Shown piece by piece: positions 9,722-22,065 of a DNA stretch of 64,000 nucleotides. The DNA is taken from positions 1 to 64,000 of the forward strand of contig CAJQSI010000007.1 in the NCBI GenBank assembly GCA_905612515.1, given 5' to 3'. The translations under genes were made by a program, and so were the position numbers. The notes beneath the pieces were generated by a model that saw only the letters and a list, made by a program, of their open reading frames with translations, was not told the DNA's origin and did not search any database. The stretch comes from an uncultured Opitutales bacterium (GTDB taxonomy: Bacteria; Verrucomicrobiota; Verrucomicrobiia; Opitutales; Seribacteraceae). Each line of letters begins with the position of its first letter. The first letter of the stretch is position 1.

Positions 9722-12334
9722 TTAATTCTCGTTTGTGTCACCACTTTCTTCCGCATGTGGAGGTCGTGGCTCGGCGGCGTCATCGGCGGAAAGGTCAGGT
9801 GAAGGAGAATTCTCATCGGGGACAGACTCTTCTAAAAGCTCTTGATTTGGTTCGGCATCAACTGGCGAATCCTCAGGGTCATCGTCACCACCTTCTTGCA
9901 TGGCAACAACGCGAGAAATTGCGATTAGTTTGTCGCCCTTAGCCAAGTCAACAAGCTTAACCCCCTTTGTACCTCTATTGGTCTCACGAATATTGAGCAC
10001 GGGACAGCGAACGGCCTGACCTTTCTTGGTCAACATCATAATCTCGTCGTCCTCATCGACAGCTAAAGCTCCCGCAAGAGCCTTCGCATCCATAGCAATG
10101 ACACCGTAACCGCCTCGCTTGCGAGGCGTGTTATCCTCTCCTTCTCCACCACGAGGAAGGAACGCTGAGAATTCAGTTCGTATGCCCAACCCGTTAGCAC
10201 CGGCAATGAGAAGCAGTCGCTCGTCGTCAACTACTAGCATACTTTCCACATGATCTCCCTCACGTAAGCGAATTCCTCGCACGCCACGGGTAACACGACC
10301 TTGGTTGCGAAGTTGGTTTTCGTGAAAACGGAGACCTTTACCATTGTGAGTAAGGATAAGAATATGATCTTCGCCCGTTGTCTTACGGGCTTCAATGACA
10401 GCGTCGCCTTCATCCACGTTAATGCCAATAAGTCCTCCTTTGCGGTGGTTGCGATATGCCGAAAGGTGAGTCTTTTTGACGACTCCCCTTTGAGTGCATA
10501 AAACGAGGGACACCGGTTGCTCAAAATCTTCCACACAAACCATCGCAGCAACCTTTTCGCCTTTTTGCATCTGAAGCAAATTGACAATACTACGACCTTT
10601 AGAGTCTCGCTTCCCTTCAGGCACCTCATAGACTTTTTCCACATACACTCGGCCATTGCTCATGAAGAACATCATTGTGTCGTGGGCATTAGCCGTAAAG
10701 AGCTGGTCGATGGGATCCTCATCCCTTTGTCCACTGCCGATCACCCCCTTGCCTCCGCGATGCTGTGAACGATATTCGTCGACCGAAGTACGCTTAATAA
10801 AGCCGTTCTTGGTGATGGTGATTACGCAACCATCGTTAGGAATTAGGTCTTCCATCCTGATGTCGCCTTCAGCCTCCGTAATTATGCAACGACGGGGCGA
10901 AGGATAGGCATCCTTCATTTCCAAAAGGTCATCCTTGATTACTTCGAGGAGGCGACTTTCGTTGCCGATGATTTCACGAAAGCCTTCGATCAGCACCATC
11001 AGTCCGGCATATTCCTCCTCGATTTTTTCTCGCTCCATACCTGTAAGCTGGTAGAGACGAAGATCTAGGATAGCATTAGTCTGCCGCTCAGAAATAGTGA
11101 ATTTCTCCATCAACCTTGCCTTTGCCTCATTCCTGTTGGCGGATGCGCGAATTATGCGAACGAACTCGTCAAGGTTATCGAGGGCAATCTTATAGCCCTC
11201 CAAAATGTGAGCTCGATCCTCTGCTTTACGAAGGCGAAACTGAGTGCGACGAAAAATAACCTCGCGGCGATGCTCAACGTAGCACTCGAGCATTTCCTTG
11301 ATGTTCATTTGCCTGGGCCTACGCTTGTCGATCGCAAGCAGGATGACGCCGAAGGAACTTTCGAGAGCCGTCATTTTGTAAAGCTTGTTGAGCGTGACAC
11401 GCTCAATCTCGCCCATCTTCAGTTCAACCACGATACGAGTGGTTTCAGTAGACTCGTCTCGCAAGTCGCTTACTCCATCCAGCAACTTGTCCTTAACCAA
11501 GTCGGCGATGCGTGTTACAAGCGTGGCCCGGTTGGCATTGTAGGGAATTTGGGTAATGACAATTTGTTGCCGACCACTAGGCAATTCCTCAATCTCCATG
11601 CTTCCCCGCATGCGAACGATGCCGCGACCGGTTTTCATGTAGGATTGAATACTTGCAGAACCGGAAATAGTACCTCCAGAGGGGAAATCCGGACCCGGCA
11701 GGTGCTGCATCAAGTCATCGATCGTGATAGATGGATCATTAATCAAGGCACAGGTCGCATCAATAATTTCACCCAGATTGTGAGGAGGTATATTGGTTGT
11801 CATACCAACGGCAATCCCAGTGGACCCATTCATCAAAAGGTTGGGTAGAGCCGCAGGCAAAACCGTGGGTTCCGTCGAACTCTCTTTGTAATTTGGGGCA
11901 AAATCTACGGTGTCCTCGTCGATGTCTCGCAACATTTCCTCCGCAATACGCGTGAGACGACACTCGGTGTACCTGTAGGCCGCTGCAGAATCACCATCGA
12001 CAGAGCCAAAATTTCCCTGTCCGTCTACCAGCGGATAGCGCATAACCCATGGTTGTGCCATCCTTACCAAAGTATCGTATACGGAACCATCCCCATGTGG
12101 GTGATAATTCTTAAGCACTTCACCGACAACACCGGCACATTTGTCATATGGACGATTGTGTAGCAAACCTTCGCGCATCATGGCGTAGAGCACACGACGC
12201 TGAACGGGCTTGAAGCCATCTCGAGCATCGGGAAGGGCACGACTGACAATTACCGACATCGAGTAATCGATGTAGGCGGTTTGCATGATCTCCGTTATAT
12301 TGGTTGGGATCAGACGCTCGGAAATTTCTTCCAT
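9722..12334 (-). CDS. gyrA: DNA gyrase subunit A
   Basis: ARALPDARDGFKPVQRRVLYAM, YHPHGD, catalytic AAYRYTE, QRGGKGV (GyrA box-like); acidic C-terminal tail. Confidence 0.97.
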   Translation of the reverse strand: MEEISERLIPTNITEIMQTAYIDYSMSVIVSRALPDARDGFKPVQRRVLYAMMREGLLHNRPYDKCAGVVGEVLKNYHPHGDGSVYDTLVRMAQPWVMRYPLVDGQGNFGSVDGDSAAAYRYTECRLTRIAEEMLRDIDEDTVDFAPNYKESSTEPTVLPAALPNLLMNGSTGIAVGMTTNIPPHNLGEIIDATCALINDPSITIDDLMQHLPGPDFPSGGTISGSASIQSYMKTGRGIVRMRGSMEIEELPSGRQQIVITQIPYNANRATLVTRIADLVKDKLLDGVSDLRDESTETTRIVVELKMGEIERVTLNKLYKMTALESSFGVILLAIDKRRPRQMNIKEMLECYVEHRREVIFRRTQFRLRKAEDRAHILEGYKIALDNLDEFVRIIRASANRNEAKARLMEKFTISERQTNAILDLRLYQLTGMEREKIEEEYAGLMVLIEGFREIIGNESRLLEVIKDDLLEMKDAYPSPRRCIITEAEGDIRMEDLIPNDGCVITITKNGFIKRTSVDEYRSQHRGGKGVIGSGQRDEDPIDQLFTANAHDTMMFFMSNGRVYVEKVYEVPEGKRDSKGRSIVNLLQMQKGEKVAAMVCVEDFEQPVSLVLCTQRGVVKKTHLSAYRNHRKGGLIGINVDEGDAVIEARKTTGEDHILILTHNGKGLRFHENQLRNQGRVTRGVRGIRLREGDHVESMLVVDDERLLLIAGANGLGIRTEFSAFLPRGGEGEDNTPRKRGGYGVIAMDAKALAGALAVDEDDEIMMLTKKGQAVRCPVLNIRETNRGTKGVKLVDLAKGDKLIAISRVVAMQEGGDDDPEDSPVDAEPNQELLEESVPDENSPSPDLSADDAAEPRPPHAEESGDTNEN

Positions 12335-12404
12335 TGGGATCTATTGGTTAGGATGATTGGTAGTCGAAAGGTTACTGGCGTTACTTAACAAAAAAGTTGC
12401 AAGG

Positions 12405-14951
<2,547 letters not shown>

Positions 14952-15376
14952 CTATTGGGAATTCTTAATGTAAGGTGGCGGGGTAAAAGTCTCTAACAAA
15001 ATGCATTTTTTTCTGGTAAGGTAAAACACTTCTTTTATAAACAAAAGGAAGGGGTTTGGTCAAGGGGTTTTGAATAGATTTGAGCATCGATAAAGGAATA
15101 ATTGAGTAGTGATTGAGACAGGCAAACCCAACCATACCCAAAACCTATATAATGCCTTTATAGCCAGTAGTTTGTGAACTTCAGGAATGGTTTGGTTTTT
15201 CTCGTAAAAGAAGGATTTTCGTATTTTTAAATACCGCACAATCGAGTGACCTTCCGAACATCTTTCGTTTTATTGCTAAAACACCTTGTTGTTCGATGGG
15301 TCCAATAGGGCCAAAAGAACCAAGGGAAAACCTGTGGCCTGAAGTGAAGACCGCAACGATCGTGAATAAACTCGGG

Positions 15377-17263
15377 TTATTGAAATAGGCCTCTTATTCC
15401 TCCCTCAAAAGGGTGAAATCCCCAAAAGCACCCGATCAATACGACACTCGAGAAGAAATAGAGCAAATTTAAGGGCAATCCAATCTTGACAAAATCTCGG
15501 AAGCGATATCCTCCAACACTATAAACATAAGTGTTCGTTTGATAACCGATAGGAGTAGTGAAACTGGCGGAGGCAGCAATGCAAGTAGCCAGAAGAAACG
15601 CTCGGGCATCTTCAGCCCCAAAATTAAGCCGGCTTGCCAATTCCAAGGAAATTGGGGCCATCAAGACGATTGTTGCATTATTGGAAAGGATTTCGGTGAG
15701 AACAGCAGTTGTAAGGTAAATTGCAGATAATAGAAGGAACGGTCGCAACTCCTCGGACGCATTTGCAAGCACTCCCGAAGATAGAGCCTCTGCAATCAAG
15801 TTTGAAGCACCGGAGGATTTCATCGCCAATCCGAGGGTGAGCATTCCATAAATAAGAACGAGTATGTTCCACTCTACGGAAGCGTATCCATCCTTGGGTT
15901 TTATGCACCCAGTTAAAAAAAGAATGGTCACGCCTATAATAGCGGATGCCGCAATGGGCATAACGCCAAACGCCGCAAAACCTACTATCCCGACAATCAC
16001 GCCAATTACCACAGGTGCTTTTCGGCTCATGTCTTCCACTGGTACGGGGGGGTGATCGAGCAGTATCAAGTCCTCGCCTAGCCGAATGTTTTCTATGGAT
16101 TCTTCAGACCCTAGCAATAAAAGCGTATCCGTAGAGCGAAGGCGGATGGAATCGATTTCCTGCGTTAAATTGCGCCCCTTCCGATGAATGGCTATAACCG
16201 CTACATTGTGACGCTTTCGAAAATCAATCTCGCTTATGCTGAGCGAAATAAGTGGTGAGGCTGGCCCTATGACGCCTTCCACCATTACGCCCGAGGCAGA
16301 GGAAACCTGTTCCAGCCCAAGCGTTGTCTCGCTTAGCAAATCCAGTCCATCAATATTTCGTGACTCTACTATACCCGAAGGTCTACAAGAAAGAATAAGG
16401 CGATCTCCTGACCGCAAAACAAGCTTCCCTTTGTCTCCGGTTAACACTCGTCCTTCTCGACAAACATCAAGGAGACGCATCCTCTTGAGGTCGGCCAACC
16501 CCGATTCGTCGACAGTCTTGCCGTCAAGAGAGGAGTCCGAAAGAACGATGGCTTCAGTCAAGAACTCCTTTTGCTGAATGTCCGACAGTATACTGGCCAG
16601 TGCTTCGCGATCAGGCAAAAGCCGTCGACCGAAAAGGACGAGATACCCGGTCGCGACAAAAAAGAGAGGCAATCCGACCTTGGCCAACTCGAACATCCCG
16701 AGAGGTTCCATCTCGGGATAAATCTCATTTTTGGCCATTATGCCACTGGCCAGGACATTCGTACTTGTCCCTACAAGCGTACAACATCCGCCGAAGATGG
16801 AAGCATAGGACAGAGGGATAAGTAGCTTCGACGAAGAAATATTCATCGATTTTGCCAAGCTCATCACAACTGGAAGGAAGACAACGACTACGGGAGTATT
16901 GTTGACGAAAGCAGAGATAAGAGCAACGGACGCTACTAACACTAGCAGAAAGCCTCGGTATCCAATTCCTACAAGGCGCGTGAGGTAGCCCGATGCCGCT
17001 TCAATCAAGTGGCATTTCCCCAAGGCAGCGCTCACTACAAACATTGCAGCAATTGTTAGCGGGGCGGGATTGGCAAAGACCCCGAGAATCTCATCCAGTC
17101 CCGGCAAGCGTTCCGAGCCGGAAAAAATTGAAACGATGGTGATGAGGGCAAAAACCGTAATGGCCGTTACATCCGTCGGAACACGCTCCAAGATAAAACT
17201 CACCAATGCGGCGAGCAGCAAAAACAAGACAAATACTATTTCCCAAGACATGGAATGCGGCAA
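15377..17263 (-). CDS. SLC13/DASS-family anion transporter with central RCK_C (TrkA-C) domains
   Basis: 628 aa; two blocks of TM segments (NNTPVVVVFLPVV; SNNATIVLMAPI) flanking soluble TrkA-C-like repeats. Confidence 0.85.
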   Translation of the reverse strand: MPHSMSWEIVFVLFLLLAALVSFILERVPTDVTAITVFALITIVSIFSGSERLPGLDEILGVFANPAPLTIAAMFVVSAALGKCHLIEAASGYLTRLVGIGYRGFLLVLVASVALISAFVNNTPVVVVFLPVVMSLAKSMNISSSKLLIPLSYASIFGGCCTLVGTSTNVLASGIMAKNEIYPEMEPLGMFELAKVGLPLFFVATGYLVLFGRRLLPDREALASILSDIQQKEFLTEAIVLSDSSLDGKTVDESGLADLKRMRLLDVCREGRVLTGDKGKLVLRSGDRLILSCRPSGIVESRNIDGLDLLSETTLGLEQVSSASGVMVEGVIGPASPLISLSISEIDFRKRHNVAVIAIHRKGRNLTQEIDSIRLRSTDTLLLLGSEESIENIRLGEDLILLDHPPVPVEDMSRKAPVVIGVIVGIVGFAAFGVMPIAASAIIGVTILFLTGCIKPKDGYASVEWNILVLIYGMLTLGLAMKSSGASNLIAEALSSGVLANASEELRPFLLLSAIYLTTAVLTEILSNNATIVLMAPISLELASRLNFGAEDARAFLLATCIAASASFTTPIGYQTNTYVYSVGGYRFRDFVKIGLPLNLLYFFSSVVLIGCFWGFHPFEGGIRGLFQ

Positions 17264-17289
17264 CCGTTACAAAAAGAGAAAATACGACC

Positions 17290-17643
17290 TCAGTTCTTGG
17301 CGAAGGTGGAACCGTTCCAACCCCACATCTCTCTAGGAACATCGAGAAAGTTCAGGTAAATTCGCTTAGGAGCAATCGCCAACCTTTCGCTAAGAAACTT
17401 GCACAACGCAAAAGAAAGGGTTGGTGCATCCATGGCAGAAAGTCCAATGGAGAAAAGCTCTGCAAAAAGTGCAGGTTCGTCCGTTCCGGCAAAGAAGATA
17501 CTTTCGTCAAGATTCAGTCTAACCATAACATAATCCTCCGACTTCCCCAATATTTCTGCACATTTAAACGATAATTCAGTCAAAAGCTCGGCTTTGTCCG
17601 ATTGGGAGAGGAATTGGTTCGTAGTGACCGAAACAAATGGCAT
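17290..17643 (-). CDS. MIF/tautomerase-superfamily protein
   Basis: Start at MPFVSVTTN gives the N-terminal catalytic proline; MIF-like length and C-terminus (IYLNFLDVPREMWGWNGSTF). Confidence 0.85.
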   Translation of the reverse strand: MPFVSVTTNQFLSQSDKAELLTELSFKCAEILGKSEDYVMVRLNLDESIFFAGTDEPALFAELFSIGLSAMDAPTLSFALCKFLSERLAIAPKRIYLNFLDVPREMWGWNGSTFAKN

Positions 17644-17798
17644 TGGCTCAAACGGATTCACAATAAAAAACATATTTGGAGATTCATTGAAAGGGTAAAG
17701 ACTGAGACGCGCAAACCGAAGTTGCTAAAATCCCATATAATCAATACGGTGATGATTTTCTTGAAGTTGTTGCCCTAAAGGAAAAATTAATTACAAGA

Positions 17799-18839
17799 AT
17801 GAGTACCTCTAAAATTCTCGACCTCCCCATTCGCCCTCGTCGCCTGCGAAGAACCCCGGGACTAAGGGCTATGGTGCAGGAAACCGCATTGCAGCTAGAC
17901 GATTTAATCCTGCCCCTCTTCGTGGTGGAAGGAGAAGGCGAGCCTGAACCGATTGAATCCATGCCGGATGTCTTTCGTTTACCGATCCCTCAACTCATTG
18001 AAAAATGTCGCGAGTTGTTCGAATTGGGACTGCGGGGGGTTGCTCTTTTCCCAAAAGTACCAAGCCAAAAGAAAGACGATGAGGGTTCCGAAGCTCTCAA
18101 CTCAAACGCCCTAGTGCTGAATGCCGCCCGCGCCCTGAAGGTCGCTATACCCGAATTGATCTTGGTGGGCGACCTCGCACTTGACCCATATACTACCCAC
18201 GGGCACGATGGTGTACTCGACCTCTCGGGTAATGTGGACAATGATGCAACGGTTGCCATTCTGGCCGAAATGGGAGTGCTTGCGGCAAACGCGGGTATAG
18301 ACATCGTAGCGCCATCCGACATGATGGACGGTCGCATCGCCGAAATTCGGCGTAATTTGGACGAATCTGGTCACGCACAGACGGCAATCATGGCCTATTC
18401 CGCTAAATTCGCGTCCGCATACTACGGTCCTTTTCGAGAAGCGGTTGGAAGCGAGCGACCCGAAAACAATTCGTCAATAGATAAAAGAACCTATCAATTA
18501 AGCCCTGCCAATTTTCGAGAAGCTCAGCACGAGCTTCTCTTGGACGAAAGAGAAGGTGCGGACTTCTTGATGGTTAAACCTGCGGAACCTTACCTTGATG
18601 TGATTCGGTATGCTCGCGACAATGTCAATCTTCCCATTGTCGCCTATCAAGTTTCGGGCGAGTACGCTCGTATCTGGGCCGCCGCCGAGAGAGGGTGGCT
18701 TGACTTGGAAGCCTGCATGATGGAATCGCTTACCTCGATTAAACGCTCAGGGGCGGACTTGATCCTTACGTACTTCGCAGAGAGAATTCTCCGCGACCGT
18801 CACTTGGACGGGACTTCATCAGGTGCAGAATCTTCGTAG
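17799..18839 (+). CDS. hemB: Delta-aminolevulinic acid dehydratase / porphobilinogen synthase
   Basis: RPRRLRRTPGLRAMVQET, LDPYTTHGHDG, PSDMMDGRI, MVKPAEPYLDVIR, VAYQVSGEYA; lacks the Zn-type Cys triad. Confidence 0.96.
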   Translation: MSTSKILDLPIRPRRLRRTPGLRAMVQETALQLDDLILPLFVVEGEGEPEPIESMPDVFRLPIPQLIEKCRELFELGLRGVALFPKVPSQKKDDEGSEALNSNALVLNAARALKVAIPELILVGDLALDPYTTHGHDGVLDLSGNVDNDATVAILAEMGVLAANAGIDIVAPSDMMDGRIAEIRRNLDESGHAQTAIMAYSAKFASAYYGPFREAVGSERPENNSSIDKRTYQLSPANFREAQHELLLDEREGADFLMVKPAEPYLDVIRYARDNVNLPIVAYQVSGEYARIWAAAERGWLDLEACMMESLTSIKRSGADLILTYFAERILRDRHLDGTSSGAESS

Positions 18840-19573
18840 CGAGTCGGTTCTTTCTCTCGCTCTTCTTCCTCCCACTTCAAATCTTCTGTACGTAGCATTT
18901 TTTCTTCTTCTTTTCCCGAAGACTCTACGGTACTAGTATCGAGATCAGAATAATCCTCCTCACCATTTCCTTCCTCGTCCTCGTCTTTAATATCATGATC
19001 GAGAGCAAAGCCTTCAGGAACAAACTCCAAGATGGATTCAACCTCTACGCAAAAGTGGGTGCGACGACCTTCAAGATAATCATTGTTGTGACGCTCGGCC
19101 AAAACTTCTTCCATCTCATCTAAGGTAAAAGGTTCCGTAAAGTTGATCAGGTCGTTAAGCATCTTAACCCGCAGAATTGAGATATGAGTGAGAAAATCGG
19201 CATAGGGCCCCTTGTCCTCATCCATAACGTCAGGTAAGGCAAACAGCATGTCTTCCGCTTTTAGCAAAGAATCTCGCACCCGGCTTAGCCTAATCCTGCC
19301 GCCTTCCAATTCCTCGGCAATCTCAAAGGTAAAAAACGCCTCGTCCACGATTTCGGAAGCGAGCCCGTATTCCGTCATCGAATCCAACAACTCATTCATA
19401 TGAAAGAATTGCTTGGGGTCGATGATGCCTAACCCATCCACATCCCAGTTCACGTTGTCGCTAATTTCGTTTACCCACCAGTTTTTATCTTCGCCCAAGC
19501 GAACGATACACCAATCAAGTCTTGTTTCCATCTTCTCCATGACCACCTGCCATAAGTTGGGATTTTTGCTCAA
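18800..19573 (-). CDS. Conserved-looking acidic hypothetical protein
   Basis: 257 aa ORF with no large competing ORF; 3' end overlaps the hemB 3' end by about 40 bp; highly acidic C-terminus. Confidence 0.65.
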   Translation of the reverse strand: MSKNPNLWQVVMEKMETRLDWCIVRLGEDKNWWVNEISDNVNWDVDGLGIIDPKQFFHMNELLDSMTEYGLASEIVDEAFFTFEIAEELEGGRIRLSRVRDSLLKAEDMLFALPDVMDEDKGPYADFLTHISILRVKMLNDLINFTEPFTLDEMEEVLAERHNNDYLEGRRTHFCVEVESILEFVPEGFALDHDIKDEDEEGNGEEDYSDLDTSTVESSGKEEEKMLRTEDLKWEEEEREKEPTRYEDSAPDEVPSK

Positions 19574-19685
19574 GTCAACTTCCTAGTTCAAGAAGAGGCA
19601 AATTTTTCTTCATTCCGGCAAAAAAATTCTAAGCAAAAACTTTGCAGAACAGGAAGAGATGGAATAATTGATATCCGTTGTAATT

Positions 19686-20750
19686 ATGAGTTTTCTCTAC
19701 GAAAAAATCTTTAGGCCGTTATTATTTAAGCTAGAAGCTGAGCGAGCCCACCAAATCGCGGCTTTTTCTATGCGAATTCTCGGCAAGGCCAGTCCATTGA
19801 GGGGACTCGCGTCCCTTTATTGTCGTACCGAGTCTTCCCCCGTACGTCTTTTCGGCTTGGATTTCCCTAATCCCGTTGGTTTGGCCGCAGGCATGGACAA
19901 GAACGGTGAATTTATTCAGTCTGCGTTTGCCCTTGGTTTTGGGCATGTCGAAATTGGAACAATAACTCCTCAGCGCCAACTAGGCAACTCGCGGCCCAGA
20001 CTTTTTCGCTATCCCTCAGTGGGGGGAATTGTCAACAGAATGGGCTTCAACAACGATGGAGCAGAAATCGTAGCTGACCGGATTAAAAGAAACTATCCGA
20101 GAGAAAAACGCCATGCACCCCTAGGCATCAATATCGGCAAGGCAAAAACAACTGACCTCGATCAGGCCGCAGAGGATTATATTACATGCTTCAAAATTGC
20201 GGCAGACCAGGCGGATTACATCGCGATTAACATAAGTAGCCCCAATACCAGAAGCCTTCGAACGCTCCAAAAACCTGATCGGCTAGAACCACTGCTCGCC
20301 GCCATCAATCAGGCGAGGAAGGATTTTTCGGCGAAAATGGGGCGGCAACGCGTTCCAGTATTGTTAAAGATTTCTCCGGACGAATCATTTCGAGCCCTAG
20401 ACGTTGTGCTCGAACTTGCTTTTCTTCATAAAATTGATGGAATTATTGCCACGAACTCGACTGTTAGCCGCGCCGAGTCGAATTCAGCATGCTGCACGGA
20501 AGCTGGAGGTCTCAGCGGCTTGCCTCTAAGAAAACGCTCGACGGAGGTCGTACGCTATCTCGCCAAGGCTTCAGGTGGTCGCATGCCAATAATTGGAGTA
20601 GGGGGAATCTATGACACCATATCTGCCGGAGAAAAACTGGACGCCGGAGCATCCCTCATTCAACTCTATTCAGGATTCGTTTACAAGGGGCCCTTACTTG
20701 TTAAAAGCCTTGCTCGATCGATGGTGCACAGGTGCTCAAATTCGATTTAA
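19686..20750 (+). CDS. pyrD: Dihydroorotate dehydrogenase (quinone)
   Basis: FGLDFPNPVGLAAGMDKNGE, YIAINISSPNTRSLR, GLSGLPLRKRSTEVVR; starts at MSFLYEKIFRPLLF. Confidence 0.95.
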   Translation: MSFLYEKIFRPLLFKLEAERAHQIAAFSMRILGKASPLRGLASLYCRTESSPVRLFGLDFPNPVGLAAGMDKNGEFIQSAFALGFGHVEIGTITPQRQLGNSRPRLFRYPSVGGIVNRMGFNNDGAEIVADRIKRNYPREKRHAPLGINIGKAKTTDLDQAAEDYITCFKIAADQADYIAINISSPNTRSLRTLQKPDRLEPLLAAINQARKDFSAKMGRQRVPVLLKISPDESFRALDVVLELAFLHKIDGIIATNSTVSRAESNSACCTEAGGLSGLPLRKRSTEVVRYLAKASGGRMPIIGVGGIYDTISAGEKLDAGASLIQLYSGFVYKGPLLVKSLARSMVHRCSNSI

Positions 20751-20832
20751 GGTTCGCCGAAGAGATTTTCATTTGTTCTTTCCGTCTTGCCAGACTACAT
20801 TCTTGGTTACAAAATAATAGGTTTAAGGAAGC

Positions 20833-21825
20833 ATGAAAAAAGGGCTTTTATTTGGAATTTTGCTGCTGATCGGTGGAGGTGGACTTGCCGTATTGGTGCA
20901 ATTTGGGGGGAAACCAGAGAACTTAAAGTCTTGGTGGCATGAATTCTCGCATAATAGCGATTCACTTCCTTGGTGTCCTTACACAGTCATGGAAGTCGAT
21001 GCATCAAAAATGCACATCAAGGAGGCCACCCAAGTGATTTTTCTCGACCAGAACCTCTTTTGGAAGGGGCAGGGCGCAACAGTTGGACCAGAAATAGATA
21101 AAAAAAGCAGAGTGGTTCGCTTGATCGTTACTGCAGGCGGGGCGGGTTATTCGCCCACGACCACGGCGGAAGTAATTGGTACCGGATCAGAGACCTTTAA
21201 ATTGGGGAAAGTGACAGTCAAAAATGGTAAAGTGACGGGCGTAGCATTTATTAGTGGCGGAAAGTGGCACGATACCCCGCGCGTACATGCATACGGTGCA
21301 GACGGTCGAGTCGAAGCGTTGCCTTACAGCGGTACCACCAAGCTAAAATTCGACAATGGGCAAGTTCACGAAACTAAACAATTCCTTTCCGGTGAACTCC
21401 ACGGCAAATGGGAACGATTTAGGCAAAATGGAATACAAGTTTTTGATAAAGAATTTACGCGGGGAGAGAAACACGGGGCACACATTTATTATTTCAATGA
21501 CCCGATTGATCCCGAAGATTACAAAACCCAGAGTGATGCGCACCTAAAGAAGAAGATATACGCCTCGCTCTGGCTTGAAGTTCACGAAGATGCCAGACGG
21601 GAATTCTCTGAATACCCATCACCCGAAGCAAACGAGTGGGCCATAAAAAAGTACGGGGAACGAGGAGGGGTGTTTCAGGTGCATCTTCTCGAACATTACG
21701 AAAATAACAAAAAGCATGGCAGTTTCGAAGGGTATGACTATCTCGGGAATCCCACTTTCAAGGATGACTACACTGAGGGTCTTCGCAAAAGCCATAGAAC
21801 TTTTGACAAAATCAAAAAAGGTTAG
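20833..21825 (+). CDS. Exported/membrane-anchored protein with MORN-like (YwqK-type) repeats
   Basis: N-terminal TM; repeated 'G..hG.w..f..nG' pattern (GELHGKWERFRQNG, GEKHGAHIYYF, NKKHGSFEGYDYLGN). Confidence 0.55.
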   Translation: MKKGLLFGILLLIGGGGLAVLVQFGGKPENLKSWWHEFSHNSDSLPWCPYTVMEVDASKMHIKEATQVIFLDQNLFWKGQGATVGPEIDKKSRVVRLIVTAGGAGYSPTTTAEVIGTGSETFKLGKVTVKNGKVTGVAFISGGKWHDTPRVHAYGADGRVEALPYSGTTKLKFDNGQVHETKQFLSGELHGKWERFRQNGIQVFDKEFTRGEKHGAHIYYFNDPIDPEDYKTQSDAHLKKKIYASLWLEVHEDARREFSEYPSPEANEWAIKKYGERGGVFQVHLLEHYENNKKHGSFEGYDYLGNPTFKDDYTEGLRKSHRTFDKIKKG

Positions 21826-21845
21826 CGGAGGCGGTTAACTGCTTT

Positions 21846-21930
21846 TGGTGCTCAGGGGGGGACTCGAACCCCCACGGGTTACCCCACTAGGTCCTTAACC
21901 TAGCGCGTCTACCAATTCCGCCACCTGAGC
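21846..21930 (-). tRNA. tRNA-Leu, anticodon AAG, CCA encoded
   Basis: GCTCAGG/CCTGAGC acceptor fully paired; anticodon stem CTAGG/CCTAG with 7-nt loop TTAAGGA so positions 34-36 are AAG; long variable arm GGGG-TAA-CCC; T arm GGGGG-TTCGAGT-CCCCC; ACCA 3' end. Confidence 0.93.
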
Positions 21931-22065
21931 TGAAGTAAAACTTTCATCATCCCGTGAATGAAAGAAATTCGAGAATGGCACACTGTTGTCGTTAATCCAA
22001 GAAAATTTCTTAACTTTGTATTCGTTTAAGCATAGCCCTTGTCAAAGGGGAAGAGGTTTGTAATC

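Noticed and set aside
11207-11848. 213-aa plus-strand ORF
   Set aside because: Antisense to the conserved gyrA core.
17303-17321. GTGGAACCGTTCCAAC palindrome at the tautomerase 3' end
   Set aside because: Half-sites are in the opposite arrangement to parS and it encodes the conserved WNGSTF tail.
21846-21930. Calling the tRNA Leu(TAA)
   Set aside because: TTAA is visible, but the 5-bp stem and 7-nt loop fix positions 34-36 as AAG, not TAA.
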